DNA of 64,000 nt, from contig OX578134.1 in the NCBI GenBank assembly GCA_951213105.1, positions 141,114,706 through 141,178,705 on the forward strand, written 5' to 3'. The position numbers and the translations under genes are program-made. Every line of letters starts with the position of its first letter. The first letter of the stretch is position 1. The notes beneath the pieces are model-generated. The model searched no databases. It had not been told where the DNA came from and saw only the letters and a list, made by a program, of their open reading frames with translations. This stretch comes from Amaurobius ferox. Its lineage: Eukaryota; Arthropoda; Arachnida; Araneae; Amaurobiidae. Positions 50,510-62,609 of the stretch are shown in pieces.

Positions 50510-51080
50510 ATTTTTTTTATTAAGTAGCCTAAAACTCAATATTTATCACAGACACAAAACTCCGAAACTTGTACTTCCAGGCAGCACCCCTCCCCCCACT
50601 CCAAGATAGCAAATATTTTCTTTACGTTTCCTAATCCGTGCCTAAAATTTTATTCCCTTGGAACAGACAGACCTCGTGTGGTTTCTATGGTAACGTGAGT
50701 TTTAGAAGCATGGTCGCAGAGTCTGAGGAGCGAAATTAAATTGTTCCTCTTTGTTATCTGTTACTGTATTTATTCCGGAAAAATTGTTACATGCTGCCGA
50801 TGAAAGTTTCATTTTTACTACTTTTGAAACCATTCATAATTAGCATCTATATTTGTTTGTTGCAATGAAGGGAAATTGGCAATGGCTGAATTATGATTAA
50901 AGTTTTTTCCTCATTTTTCTTTCATTAGTGTTGTTCAAAAAGTCGTGTTCGCATAAATTCTATCGAATTGTCGTTTGCTTGTCACAAATAAATCTATAAG
51001 CTTTTATAATTAATAAAACTTGTAAGTAACTTTATGCGTACTCTCTTTCTTGGCATTACTGATTGTTTTGGAGTTTTAAT
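50510..51080 (-). repeat. Dispersed repeat family A, copy 8
   Basis: AAAACTCAATATTTATCACA (50531-50550), CCTCGTGTGGTTTCTATGGT, GCATGGTCGCAGAGTCTGAG, GAAACCATTCATAATTAGCA. Confidence 0.75.
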
Positions 51081-51559
51081 CATATTTTTATATCAATATA
51101 ATGATTTAGATAAGCAATGGAAAATTGTAACTTATATTCTTAAAAGACAGCCTGTACTCGATAAAATATGATATCGCATGGTATGTTTTAGCATTATTCA
51201 GCATAAATCTATATTTTTATTTAACTTTGATTATTTGTTTTACATATTTTTCTGTAAGTAGCGAGAACTCATAAAGTAGTAAATATGTAATAATAAAGAA
51301 ATAAATGTAATACATGTTTTAAGCTGGATATATTTCAGCTAAAATCTACAATATTCTCAGCTGACTACATTTTTACCCAGGTAAAAAACCAAATTAGAGA
51401 TCTCACGCTAACGCTGCATTAGTATGTAAGCACACTGCATTAGTAGCCCGAAGTAATTTTGATTAAAATGTTACCTGTACTGGTCCTTTTGAGTACTTTA
51501 TTAAGTACTGGTCCTATTGAGAGTACTCTTTTAAGTACTGATCCTTAAGGAATAATTGA

Positions 51560-52850
51560 TCAAAAAATTTGTTCAATACTCTTTGATTCTTGAAATAAAT
51601 ACACTTAAACATTTAATATATTCATAGGCTCTATAACTCTTTTCGTCCATGAATTGGTTCTTAAGGATGGTCTTACTCCGGGGAATGACATGTCCACAGT
51701 TTTTGTATCCCAATTAATCCATCATCTGGACACTGCATTGGTTTCAGATGCGGATTCGGTGCACATGTGCACGTAATCATCTCTTGTACCTTCAGAAATC
51801 CACGTAGAGCTGTGGATATGCTCGTGGGCGAGTTCAGATTATAGGGATCGTCGTCGGGTTGGCTCGTCTAGGGAAAGAGCCGTTACTTGTATCCTAGATA
51901 CATGATTACAATGCTTGTGGTAGCAGGTTCGGGTATCTCCAGTAGTAGTCTGTTGACAGATTTGCCCACTCTCCAATTTTTCGCTCCAGTGATCATCTAT
52001 GGTTCCAATATAGCACGAAATTGCAAATTTCATAATGTTGGTTTCGTGGAAGAGGGGAATATGCAAATTTCCCGCTCAGAGAAGGCAAGCTAATGGATGG
52101 TTGATAAAAATGCAAGTCTCTGAATTTTAGATTTTTTCCCTCCCTAGTTGCGCTGTGGCATCGCTGTAAGATGAGGTTAAAGTATCCTTTTCAAATGATT
52201 TGTCTTTGCATTATAGTTAGAAATGGGAAAGTTTATCATCCTTCTTCTTCATTGGCCAAAAATGAGGTCAACCATTTTAACCGTTGCACATTAATATTCC
52301 CTACATTTTATTCCCTGCGCTTATAGGCATCCTCTTGACTCCGGTCGTATACTTTTGCAAATAATTGCCCTTATAATATTATTTTTATGACTCGCTATTA
52401 TAAGTTTTTATGATCGCTCTTCATCAACTCTCCAGCTTCTTATTAATTTATAGCAATTTTAGACTCCAAAATGTCTGACCTATTATTTGTAATAAGTATA
52501 GTGACCTTCAACGGGAAATATCATAATTGTTAGCGAACCAGGGTAAGGCATATTCCGAGCCTTGATCAAAATATGGTGGAGATGCATGACATTAAATTGT
52601 GTTACTATGTAAGAATTTGCCTGACTCATCTGCACTACTACGACAATTTCGTTGATTGCAAACTGTCTGCGAAGAGGCGTACTGTAGTTATCGGTAACGA
52701 GATAGTAAAGCTTCATATATCGGCAGCTCAACCCAGTGACGCTAGTCTATTATCTATATTTTGACACCGGTACTGCAAAATTTGGTTTTGAAGAGCTCAC
52801 GCTCGGAAGGTACGAAAATATAATTATAAAAATATCTATACATAATACTG
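51560..52850. other. Less AT-rich stretch with no recognised gene
   Basis: Both strands have frames of 60-80 codons (for example plus 51887-52093 and minus 51839-52066) that look like degraded coding DNA, but no domain, catalytic motif or inverted repeat was recognised. It may be an old transposon remnant. Confidence 0.3.
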
Positions 52851-53139
52851 AAAATATATGTTAAATATATACTATAAATAGTTATATAATAACCACATAA
52901 AACTATCTATTGTCACAAGTATTTTAAAAGCTCTTATATTATGCCATAAAATGTAAATGCCGCTGATTTATAAGTCAATAAAGTAAAGCATTCGGGTAAT
53001 CAAATTTTATTGCCTTCTTATTTTTAGACGACGTACGGTGTGTTTAAATATTTTATCCTCTTACTGCAATAACAATGAAATATTTCCGATTTTTAAAAAC
53101 TATTCTTCAATATATATATAGTCTAGCATTTTATTTTTA

Positions 53140-53720
53140 TATATTGACGGAGTCGAATAAAGTTCAATATTTATCACGGGCATAAAATTCAGTCACATAT
53201 ACTGCCAGACAGTTTTTTTACACAAACAGCAAATATTTTCGTAACATTTCCTAATCCGTACCTAAAGTTTCATTCTTAGGAAACAGACAGGACACGTGCG
53301 GTTGCCATGGTTACGGGAGTTCCAGGAGCATGGGCGCAGAGTCTGACAAGCTAAATTAAATTGTTCCTATTTTTTGTTTTAAGCCGAAACTCTATTTATT
53401 CTGAAAAATATTTGCAAGCTTGGTAAAGTGCCTTATTTTTAATACTTTTAAAACCATTTAAAATAAGGTTCGTAATGATTTGTTTGTTCCGTTACAGCTA
53501 GAAAATGTATTAGCTTTTAGTTTATTATTTACGTTCTTTTTGTTTTGTTATTTTGAGTGCTTTGAAAATTTGCGTTTGTTTAGGTTCTATCATCAGATTT
53601 TTGTGCAATTGTTTTAGCTTTATCAAAATATTAGCTTAATTAAGCATTGTCTTTAAGTAAGTTTACGCATGATTGCTTACAAGTTGATTGAAGGGTTAGT
53701 AGTATGGAACATGATTGTAA
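53140..53720 (-). repeat. Dispersed repeat family A, copy 9
   Basis: AAAGTTCAATATTTATCACG (53159-53178), GACACGTGCGGTTGCCATGG (53290-53309), GCATGGGCGCAGAGTCTGAC. Confidence 0.75.
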
Positions 53721-54150
53721 GGTAATAAGAACTATTTTGAGCAGATAATAAGATATGTTTGTATTGTCAACACTTAGCGCGTAGTATATAAATAGAAGGC
53801 ATTATAAAATCCACAATACTGTCGATTTCCCGAATATATATTACAGTAATTATCGTTTTCTTATTCTTTTTTTTATTATTTTCCGTGTTTGAATTTATGA
53901 GTATAAAATATATGATTATTTGAGATTGTTGCTGTTATAGATACAAGCAAAAAAACTTATTCTTATATTTTCCTAACTTTAAAATGCTATATAAAGTTTT
54001 AGAAGATAAATAAATTTGATCTGAAAATCTATTTACAAATTACTGAAATAATTTAGTTTATAATAATCAAATCAAATTATTTCAGAATTATTTCAGACAT
54101 CTTCTGTCTGTTAAGTACATTTTAATATAATCGAAATTTAAGAAATAATG

Positions 54151-54228
54151 TTGCTCGCCCACTGGCCCACGCCAACCGGCGAACTCTACCAAGAAGGACG
54201 CCAAGGCGCAATAGCTTCTAAAAAATAA
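54151..54228 (+). other. Isolated GC-rich patch with a 24-codon frame
   Basis: About 75 GC-rich bases inside very AT-rich DNA. From ATG 54149 they read through LLAHWPTPTGELYQEG and a further eight codons to a TAA. It could be a microexon, a fragment of a mobile element or chance; no splice sites or homologue can be asserted. Confidence 0.2.
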
Positions 54229-56350
54229 AAAAAAAAATTTCAAAATAAATTTGAAAAAAATGGAAATTTATTTTCTTTAAATAGCCACAAAGTTATATAT
54301 CAATTAACTGATGCAATATAATAATAACAATATTTTCTATAATTTTGTATGAAAAAAATCCGGCTATTTTAAGGCTGAAATCTTAGCTAATTTTGAATAT
54401 TATTAATGCAGTCTTATTCCCGGTCTATAGAAAATGTCGCAAGAACACATCAATGAAAAAAATATAAGAAAAAAATGTTTAAACTACAGTACAGATATTT
54501 TGTTTTTGGTTCAGTATATGCCACAGAAAATTAATAAATCATATTCTCATTCTATTCACTTAAATTTTACGTCTATAAAATTTATGAAACTATGAATAAT
54601 TTTAATTTGTTCAAAGAAAAATATATAATTAATCAGATGCTACCATTACTTCTAAATACTACATTAATAAAATCGGCCTATATGAAAAAAAATTCAGTAA
54701 AATATTACTGTAACGTTTATAAGTTATAAATGTATTTTTGATCAACGAATACTCATTATTATGAAACATTATTTGTTTTAAATACAAAATATTTAAATTA
54801 ATAAATAATGCATCTTTAAATTCATTCAAGTGGAATTCTCAAAAACATATCTGCTTTAATATTCATATTTTCGGCGTTGCTAAAATGCACTTGCTTAGAA
54901 TTAATTGAAACGAAACGTGCAACAACTTATATGATTACTCTGACTTTCGTTAACTCTTAACATTTTAAATAATAATAATATTCGATTTCTAGTCTGGTTT
55001 ACCATCAGTACATTTTGCTAGTTTCAAAGCAGTTTTCAATAAGAATTTTGAAATTACTTATTTTGTTCAAGGTATTTTAAAGATAAGTTTATTAAAGATA
55101 TTTATTTAAAGATAAGTATTTTAAGCTAAGATTAACGTATTATAAATATACATTTCATTAAAAAGGCTTTTTCGGGTCACATTGCTGTGCATGTATGATA
55201 CATGATTATACAGGATTACAAGTGTGACAGAACAAATGACCAGCCATAAAATGTTAGTTCAGTGGAACAATTACTGGTGCCACACTTGATTTGAAATAAA
55301 ACTCTAAGACCACCAATGATAAAAGGTAAATGACCAGGTACACAATGGACATATGTACGAATGAATCAGCAACTAAGGTCCATAAGACCCAATGCCTATT
55401 ACCGAGCAGGATCAAATTTAATATCATCCAAAGTAACAATATTTAATATCATCTATGAGGAAATTTATGTTTTATCTGTCGGCGTATGTTTTATCTGTAT
55501 TCGTCCCGCTAAATTAAACCCTGTATTATACAATTAAAGTCAGCAGAAATTTTGTTAAATAACACAATAACCTATGATAATTACAATGTTAAATATTAAT
55601 AAAAGTTATAAGAATAAGAATATAATACAAATGATAATTATAACAAAAGTTAATTTGAGCAACATATGTCCCATCATTTACAGAATTAAATATTTTTATA
55701 TATGTATACTAATAAATTTAGCTACAGATTAAAAATCGAACTACAAACAATGGTAGATAGTTGCAGCTACAAGCAATGTACAAAGTAACTATGTGGTAAC
55801 GTAAAGATAAATATATATATTTAATAATTACATCCCTTTTTAGATGACCTGGCAATAAAAGTGACATTTTAGTACTTGATCAATTATCTTTTAAAATGTA
55901 ATGCACCATACTATGATTTTATTAATGTTTCTATACCAGTAAATAAGAAATACTAGTAGATAATTTTTTACTTCTTTTGTATGAGTTAAGTATAAAGGTT
56001 ATTTTATTTACTGCGCCTAGACATTTAAAGGATGATTGGATCGCTCTTACCGAATTAAATGTCCGTTACCTTTGCTGAGGTCATTTATTTTGTGGAGTCT
56101 GTGAAAGATCATAGTTCCTTTACTATAGAGTGTTCAGTATGGTTCTTTTTAGATCCATCGGAATAAGAATAAAAACCATTAAAAGCTTGCTTAATGTTTC
56201 AAGAAAATTATATTCAATTTTAGAGGGACAATTTTACAAATAATACTTTACAGGCAATATTTATAGGTCAGGAATTTAGTAAAGCTTCATATCTGACGGT
56301 TTACTGCATGCATGACTTGCATAATTCGGCTGAAAGTATAATTTTCACAG
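54229..56350. other. No recognisable gene or repeat
   Basis: AT-rich sequence without supported features. Confidence 0.5.
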
Positions 56351-56357
56351 TATCTAT

Positions 56358-56781
56358 TGTTTGTTTGTTTATTTATTTATTCGACCCAGACTATCCGACC
56401 TACCCGATGGTGTAAGATATCTGTTTGAACGGCCGGGACAGTGCCACCCAATTAAGAGCGGAACCCAGTAGTGGCAACATCCACCGGTAGCACACCCTCC
56501 TTCCCCTACCACAACTTCACGGAAGAACTTACGAATCCACATATTTAATGTGTATGTACTCCACGTGAACATGAGGATCGGGATCCAATAGGAGCTACAT
56601 CCACAGAAACCGTAATTTCCTTCGTCTACCACCAACCTCTTGAAAGGATTTACGGATTCACATATTTATCGTGCCCGTACTCTGCGGGAACACGGTTACA
56701 GTTTGGGAGGATCCAGGAATCGAAATCGGGTCATCCGAGTGCAATTCCCGCGCGCTAACCACTGGGCTATCTCAGGCATCC
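56358..56781 (-). mobile_element. tRNA-headed SINE sharing its body with the 5S SINE
   Basis: Read on the minus strand: a tRNA-like head (56780-56708) with box A-like TAGCCCAGTGGTTAGCGCG and box B-like GATTTCGATTCC, then a body unit of about 135 bases present twice in tandem (each with TTAAATATGTG/ATAAATATGTG, CGTAA(G/A)T(T/C)CTT and GTGGATGT), then a shared 3' end (ATTGGGTGGCACTG, GTAGGTCGGATAGTCTGGGT) and an (AAAT)n/(AAAC)n tail. RNA polymerase III transcription from the head is expected for the family. Confidence 0.82.
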
Positions 56782-56899
56782 ATAATATATCTTTTAGCCA
56801 TATTTATAAGGAACTCCAAGGGAATGAGACTTTACTCGAAATTCGGAGATGGCCCAAACACGCCTTGTTGAATTAGTAGCCAAACATGCTATTCCCATT

Positions 56900-57320
56900 T
56901 CTAGGAATCAATAAAGAGATTATGCTCTTATTGTGAGTGGCGTATGGATTAAGATAATATTTAATTTGTTTAAAACATGCAGAATATCTGGCAATTTCCT
57001 TGCCCGCTTAGTGAGAGGACATCATCATTAGATTGGAACATGTTTCTTGTTCCTCCAGACTAGAGAGTTGGGAGGGTCGAGTTTGATCCTATCAGCACCC
57101 ACAAAGAAAAATATTAGCGACCAGCAACCCCCGAACAATTGATCAAAATACTCTATCTGTTCATCATTCTCTTCTACGATGTGCTTTAGTTAGGTTAACT
57201 TTTTGATTTCTGTTTCTTTAACGTTACATTAACATTAAATTATTTTTTATCCTTCCCAATTTTTCCGAACTACTTCCTCATTTCTAGCTAAACATTTTTA
57301 AATCTGTTTTATACGTTGTT
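56900..57320. other. No recognisable gene
   Basis: AT-rich; nothing supported. Confidence 0.5.
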
Positions 57321-57329
57321 TGTCCAAAT

Positions 57330-57728
57330 TTGTCTTATATCATTCAAAACATCTTATATCATTCAAAAAGTATTTCTTTTTATTTTGCATATTTATTTTT
57401 TATCACACGAACAGTTTGTAAAATCCCAATACTTAGAATGAGTCATATCATACAAATCCTTGCTACATTTTTCGGAGTAGTTGTGTTACCTCTTCCTGTC
57501 GTTTCTATTATTATATCTACTTTTAAAGGATTTTATAATTTTTCGGTATTCCTGATGAATTTTCTTCCACTGATACTTCATTTCATCAGTACTTTCGCAT
57601 TTCCTAACGTAAGAATAAATATATTTTTAGGATGTCAGGTTTTGTACGCATCTGTGTTTCACTTAGATCACTTAAATTACCCAAAACTGAACTCATATTT
57701 TTTTTTTCGAGTAAAATTTCTTTGTTAG
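57330..57728 (+). CDS. Hydrophobic open frame, unrecognised; possible receptor-like fragment
   Basis: A 132-codon frame with no ATG at its start (TTG; first internal ATG at about 57438). Its composition gives two or three plausible membrane segments (around ILATFFGVVVLPLPVVSIII and FLMNFLPLILHFIS). That is unusual for non-coding AT-rich DNA and resembles the texture of multi-pass arthropod receptor exons, but no family motif is present. Chance translation of T-rich DNA is a serious alternative. Confidence 0.2.
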   Translation: MSYIIQNILYHSKSISFYFAYLFFITRTVCKIPILRMSHIIQILATFFGVVVLPLPVVSIIISTFKGFYNFSVFLMNFLPLILHFISTFAFPNVRINIFLGCQVLYASVFHLDHLNYPKLNSYFFFRVKFLC

Positions 57729-57729
57729 C

Positions 57730-58830
57730 TACAGCTATTCTATAACTTATAATTATAAGAATAGATAGTATTACACAAGGAATTTGTAGGCCCTTTGGAA
57801 GGAAAACTTCATTAACTTAACTTTAAAATTTCATAAACTTAAATTGCGAAACTATGTATAAAATAAATATTTCTGATTTCAGTTTAGCCATATCTTCTGA
57901 AAAATGATAATTTCCCACATTTTATGGCAGGCAATAGAGAAAAGTCGTAAGTAATGCTTTATTTACATTACTTGGGGTCCCGCAAAATTTTAATAAATAT
58001 ATCGAAATTTTCTGTTACAGACATTTGACATTAAAACACAACTTTCAAACACCAAACTTACACGTTAACAAAACTTACACCCACCAAGAGAGAAGTGTGC
58101 ATATCACATGATAATTATTACATTCTCATGAAACATTTTACGAAAAATGCGTATGTATAACCTAAGGTATCCGAAGTCCTGGTATGTTCTGTGAGCATCC
58201 ATGAAGAACCACCAGTTTAGCTCGTAAATGTACAAAATTAAACGCTTATGATTACGGATTATTTTTCATGAAATTCTAAGATAAGAAAGTAAACAATCAA
58301 GACGTTCCGTCTTAGCCATACCTTTGTATAGACACCTCAGTTTTGTTTAGTTAGAGTAACAAGTATATTGATGTCTGAAAATTCAGAAAGGTAATTGAAT
58401 TTGCCCTGTATGTAGTTGATAATAATTGTATAGTAAGCGACAAAAATTAAATTGGCTAAACATGATGTTTCCACCAATAATGAAATAATAATGCAGACGG
58501 AATTGTATTGAAAATGTCTGTTACTGATTTATGTGTATTTTTTAAGGAATTTTATATCCTAGAAATGTTTAATCCAGAAGTGATTTTCTCTTATCACCAT
58601 GGACATTTAGGAATTCACTGTAAATATTTATTAAACTAAATAAATACCAAACCAGCATAATTAATAATTTGCAAATTATTTTGTTCCCTCTAATAATAAC
58701 CAGTTTCGAACGAATTGGATGCCCGTAAAAGGAAACTAAATAAAACCATTTAGTAGTTACACTTAACTATATATCAGTTTGACAGATTGTGAAAAAGTGA
58801 AAATGGAAACTCTTAAAAATGTATTAGTTG
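57730..58830. other. No recognisable feature; presumed intron 3' of the FN3 exon
   Basis: AT-rich sequence. Given the minus-strand exon that follows, this is probably intron on its downstream side. Confidence 0.45.
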
Positions 58831-58840
58831 ATTTTCATAC

Positions 58841-59011
58841 CTTCTGCATTTGTCGTCACGGTGAGATCCGAACTTGGTAAACTTTGTCCAATGGCATTCC
58901 TTGCGTTCACGTATATATGGTATGTCGTAACGGGCCGCAAACCAGCAATTGTGGCACTGGTGTCAACACTGGAGACAACTACACGTTTCGCTCTTTCTTC
59001 TGACCATTTCT
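58841..59011 (-). CDS. Internal exon encoding the second half of a fibronectin type III domain
   Basis: This is the only convincing host coding sequence. On the minus strand a pyrimidine-rich tract and TTTTACAG acceptor (complement of 59012-59019) precede the exon; a GCAGAAG|GTATGA donor (58840) follows. The 171-bp exon is phase 1 at both ends, typical of FN3 module exons. It encodes 57 residues with the FN3 signatures IAGLRPVTTYHIYVNARNAI (tyrosine-corner type LRP.T.Y, then V.A.NA.G) and S.PSSDLTVTT near the C-terminal strand. FN3 repeats of this kind occur in cell-adhesion receptors such as Dscam, sidekick or neuroglian relatives; which one cannot be told from one exon. Neighbouring exons are not in the window, so introns exceed about 5 kb on the upstream side and, if no exon was missed, much more downstream. 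Confidence 0.85.
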
Positions 59012-59159
59012 CTGTAAAACATTTAAAATAAATACAAATGTATTTAAATACCAGAAAATAAAAAAAATTACTATATTTCCATTTATTAAAAATGTACAGT
59101 TTGACACAAACGTACAATCGATGATTTTGAACAAAATTATTCACAATTAAATCTTGACT

Positions 59160-59890
59160 ATACAGGGTGTTTCAGACTGCGTGACCTTGCGTATCATGCA
59201 TCAGCAATTGGCTTTAGACACGAAATGTACAATTCAAAAGTTTCTTAAAATTAAATGCGAAATTCTTCCATTAATTTTTTTTAGTGAGGAGTATTTTTAT
59301 TAAAATATGGGTCTAGATTTTTACACGGTCCTTTGAAAAAACATTTCAATTATAATATGTTTCGCTGTGCAGAAAAGTGGTAAAATTATATGCAATTACC
59401 TTTTAATACTTAAAGCTTATTATAAAATTGGGAATTTTTCTCCTATCGCAGATCAGCAGAAAATAAAAATTGCGCAGACACGCTTCATACATAAACCGAT
59501 TTCGTGTTTCAGTCAGACTTTGAGCATGAATCAGAATCGAGAGAAATTTAAATCCTAGTTTTCCAATCTAAACTTATTTTGGTAGTGTTTTTTTTTACAT
59601 TTTATTCTGAAAACATCTGCATGAATATTGCAGATAATTTTTCAGCATTTTCTAAATGAGCTTTTTTGCCCAAGAGTTGCTATAAAAATTCAGATTCCTT
59701 AATTCTATAAAAAATACCACCCACCAAAAAGTAATTATATAAAATAATTAATTTTTTGCAAACATTTAAATAGGAAGTATGCGTCTGAAACCAATTGCAG
59801 AAACTCAAAAAGCGAGGACATTTATGCTGAAATAACCAGTATAATTATCCTGTAATTGCTTGAATTTGAAAATTATATTTATTTAATTAA
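59160..59890. other. No recognisable gene; presumed intron
   Basis: AT-rich sequence beginning with CAGGGTGTTTCAGACTGCGT near 59164, which could be the edge of an old transposon, but no partner end was found. Confidence 0.4.
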
Positions 59891-59892
59891 CT

Positions 59893-61500
59893 AGGGAGGT
59901 ACGCCCCTTGCTCGCTACGCTCCCTAAACACCGTAACTCGCTTTGCCTCCTATTCGCTGAAGGTTGCTGCGCTCGTTTCGCGAGAACTTTCTTGCCGCCT
60001 GCCCCTAGAACTCCCTTCGCTAGCTCACGTGTCCCATGCTCGCTAACTCTCGCAGAATCCCGGAGCTCCGCCCTCCATTGGCTGCCGCTCATTAACCTCG
60101 TTACTCGACTCAAGAGTCAGGAGGCTTCGCCTCCTAATCGCTGACGCTCACTGACACTCGCAGAATCCCGGGACTCTGCCCTCCATTGGCTGCCGCTCAT
60201 TCAACCCCGTCACTTGATTCGCCAGTTGGGAGTCTTCGCTACCTACTCGCTAAGGTCGTTTCGCTAGCATTTTCATGCTGCCTGCTAAGTAAACGTAATT
60301 TATCCGCTGGGAACCACCGCCCTTGTTAATTGACATTCACCAGTATCTTTGCTCAGTACGCAAGCTCTTTCAATTCGGACGGCTCACATGATCACATACG
60401 TGTCCTTTGCTAGTTAAAGCTCGCAAAACCTCTGGACTCCGCCCTTCATTGACTGCCACTCATGAGTCGCAGCTCGCCGCAGGCCTGATGTCCCCATACG
60501 GGCTTCGTCTCATTACTAGCGGACGCTCACCAACCTTCTTAACTTAGCGAACAATATCACCAAGCTCAGTCCCCAAATCAATACTCTCGCCAACTCCGTA
60601 TATTGCTCCGTGAGTTGGGAGGCTTCGTCTTCTACTTCCTGGCGCTGAGCCTTCATCGCGAATCCTCTCGTGGCGCTTGCTATTATGAACGATAGCTTAC
60701 TGTATTAGAACGAAACGACAACATTTCATAACTGTAGGTTTGGCTGCTTGTTCGTAATACAGTTTCATAATACGTATAACGCTTTCAGTATATATATATA
60801 TATATATACAACAATAGGACATTTAATTATTTGCAATATGACAATGAAGTCCTGATGTCATGACAACGATGGTTGCGAAACGCTATGTTTGTTTGCCAGA
60901 ATAAACGATAAGTCATATGATTGTCAACATTTTACATTTTCCAAAGTGCACTACTAACGCTGTAGTCATGTTCAGAAATAAATATGCTTGAATAGTTTTG
61001 ATGCTTCAATAACATAGTCATCGCTCATTTGGTAATGTTTCTGAAGAAACCAAGCAGAAAGAAGATAGCAATCGTCTCGACTAGTTAAATCTTCGCCCAT
61101 AGAGAAGGACAAATTTCACTTCAGAAGTGTATATAAAATTGAATAACTCATTAACTAAACCGAAATTTAAAAGAAGGGCTCCGTCTCGCAAAAATTCAAC
61201 TATGTAGGTACATGCTGCAAAAATTCGTGTTCCTGCTATTTCTAGTCTGTCCAGGACGTGAACTCGCAGCTCAAAAACTCTTCCTTTAATTTTGACAATA
61301 AATATTTCCTAGACAAAATTTTTAATCGAAAAACGGTTTATATCAGCGTATTTCCCTAACATTTCTGTATAAATGCACCAAATTTCATATTTTTATGGTA
61401 CAGATTTAGCGCTGCCTGACAGAGAAGCTTGAAAAACGCGAACTTTGTCAAACAGCGGCTGTGGCTACGCGGTGAACTAATGTTTTTAATATAGATATAT
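59893..61500 (+). repeat. Dispersed repeat family E, copy 2, with GC-rich island
   Basis: The first 790 bases are markedly GC-rich and quasi-repetitive (CTCGCT, GCTTCGCCTCC, CGCCCTCCATTGGCTGCCGC). The segment around CGCAGAATCCCGG repeats with a 108-bp period (about 60051 and 60159), with a decayed third unit near 60421. The distal part (61180-61440) matches the inverted copy at 28.1-28.9 kb. Frames on both strands look open only because of composition. Non-coding mobile repeat of unknown class. Confidence 0.7.
60791..60809. repeat. Short (TA)n microsatellite inside family E
   Basis: About 19 bases of TA. Confidence 0.9.
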
Positions 61501-62605
61501 CGCCATTAGTTTAAAAACCTCTAGCTATTTGAGCCAAACTTAAGATCCGATGTTTCATTGTTTGTGTGTACATATTGATAATCTAAAATGCATTGGTAAA
61601 ATAGACACTAAATATTGTTAATACACCTCATAATTATTAGTGAATGCTCTCACACTGAAATGAAGATTTACTTTAAATATCTGCATATTATATACATTAT
61701 TAAATGCTTTCTTAAAACTATAATTAGAATGTATATAAAAACATATATAATTATGTATTGATTCAAAAATATTTTAGTTACAGTATGTAAGGACACGTTT
61801 TACGGCAAGTTTCGAGTTAATAAGAGAATTGAATACATTTAAGAAATCCTCCTTGTATCACTTACTTTCTTCTCATTTCCTGAATAATCCCTTCCGGAAG
61901 TATGTAAAAGATCATAAGTACAAAGCCGGCGGAAAACACTTATTCAATGCGCGTAAGTACTAAAGGCCCATTAAACTTCCTGTAAAAACGTTTGCAAAGA
62001 TAAAACAATACGAAAAGTATTTCATTAAAACGCTATCTAGGAAAATCACGTACATGAATGCGTGTACTCTTTCAACGTTTGCCACGCCTGTAATGAAATA
62101 TGCATTACATTCATTTGCATGCGACTTCTGTTTTTATGTCCAGCAGAAAGTAGCTCATGACAGCAAGCAGTGAAAGCAGACTTTATAATGGGAATTGTTC
62201 GACACGCTTTTGCTCAGAGACCTACAAATGACCCTCTAAAATCTGTGAAAAAGTTTGTTTTTCTCTCAGTTAGAAAATCTGTAGTTTTTGGATGTCCATT
62301 TTGAAAGCAACGATATACTAATTTCGGCGATTCTTGTCCTCCTTTAAGTGATATTTCAGGTATTAAATGAAAATCTTATATAATTGCAAGGGTGTGTGAT
62401 AAAATTACATTCAGGAATAATTTGCCATTATATACTTTCTGTTCTTAGAAAATTAAATTATTCATGATAATATAATGCCAAAGCTAACTTCAAGGATAAG
62501 TATCATTCTGATACAACGGTACTGGAATTTTTGTATTATCTACAAACTTCCATGATTCCGATAGAGAAAAAAGGCAATAATACATTTAAAGTGATACTTA
62601 AAGTG
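61500..62605. repeat. AT-rich sequence with one unit of a direct repeat (family F)
   Basis: CCTGTAATGAAATATGCATT and AGTAGCTCATGACAGCAAGC (62088-62170) recur in diverged form at 63856-63950 (CCTGTAATGAAATATTCATT, TCATCTCATGATAGCGAACA). Apart from this, no gene or RNA is visible. Confidence 0.5.
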
Positions 62606-62609
62606 TCTA

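Larger units (their letters stand above)
39600..54000 (-). repeat. Possible old segmental array: six minus-strand family A units
   Basis: Family A blocks recur at about 40.0, 42.05, 44.5, 47.1, 50.5 and 53.15 kb, all on the minus strand. Similarity extends beyond the 550-bp core into left-hand flanks (AATAAAATTTTATAGACT..., ACAATGAAATA(A/T)TTCC) and some right-hand flanks. That suggests units of at least 1 kb duplicated together, later broken by other insertions. Repeated insertion of one longer element is the alternative. Confidence 0.5.

Noticed and set aside
56708..56780. Functional tRNA gene
   Set aside because: Box A- and box B-like words are present but the acceptor arms do not pair as a cloverleaf and the sequence continues into a SINE body.
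56369..56876. Several frames around the tRNA-headed SINE
   Set aside because: They are translations of SINE sequence; the RNA polymerase III head and tail explain the locus.
59883..60144. Overlapping frames of 76-78 codons on opposite strands
   Set aside because: Compositional artefact of the GC-rich family E island; the 108-bp repeat does not keep a frame.
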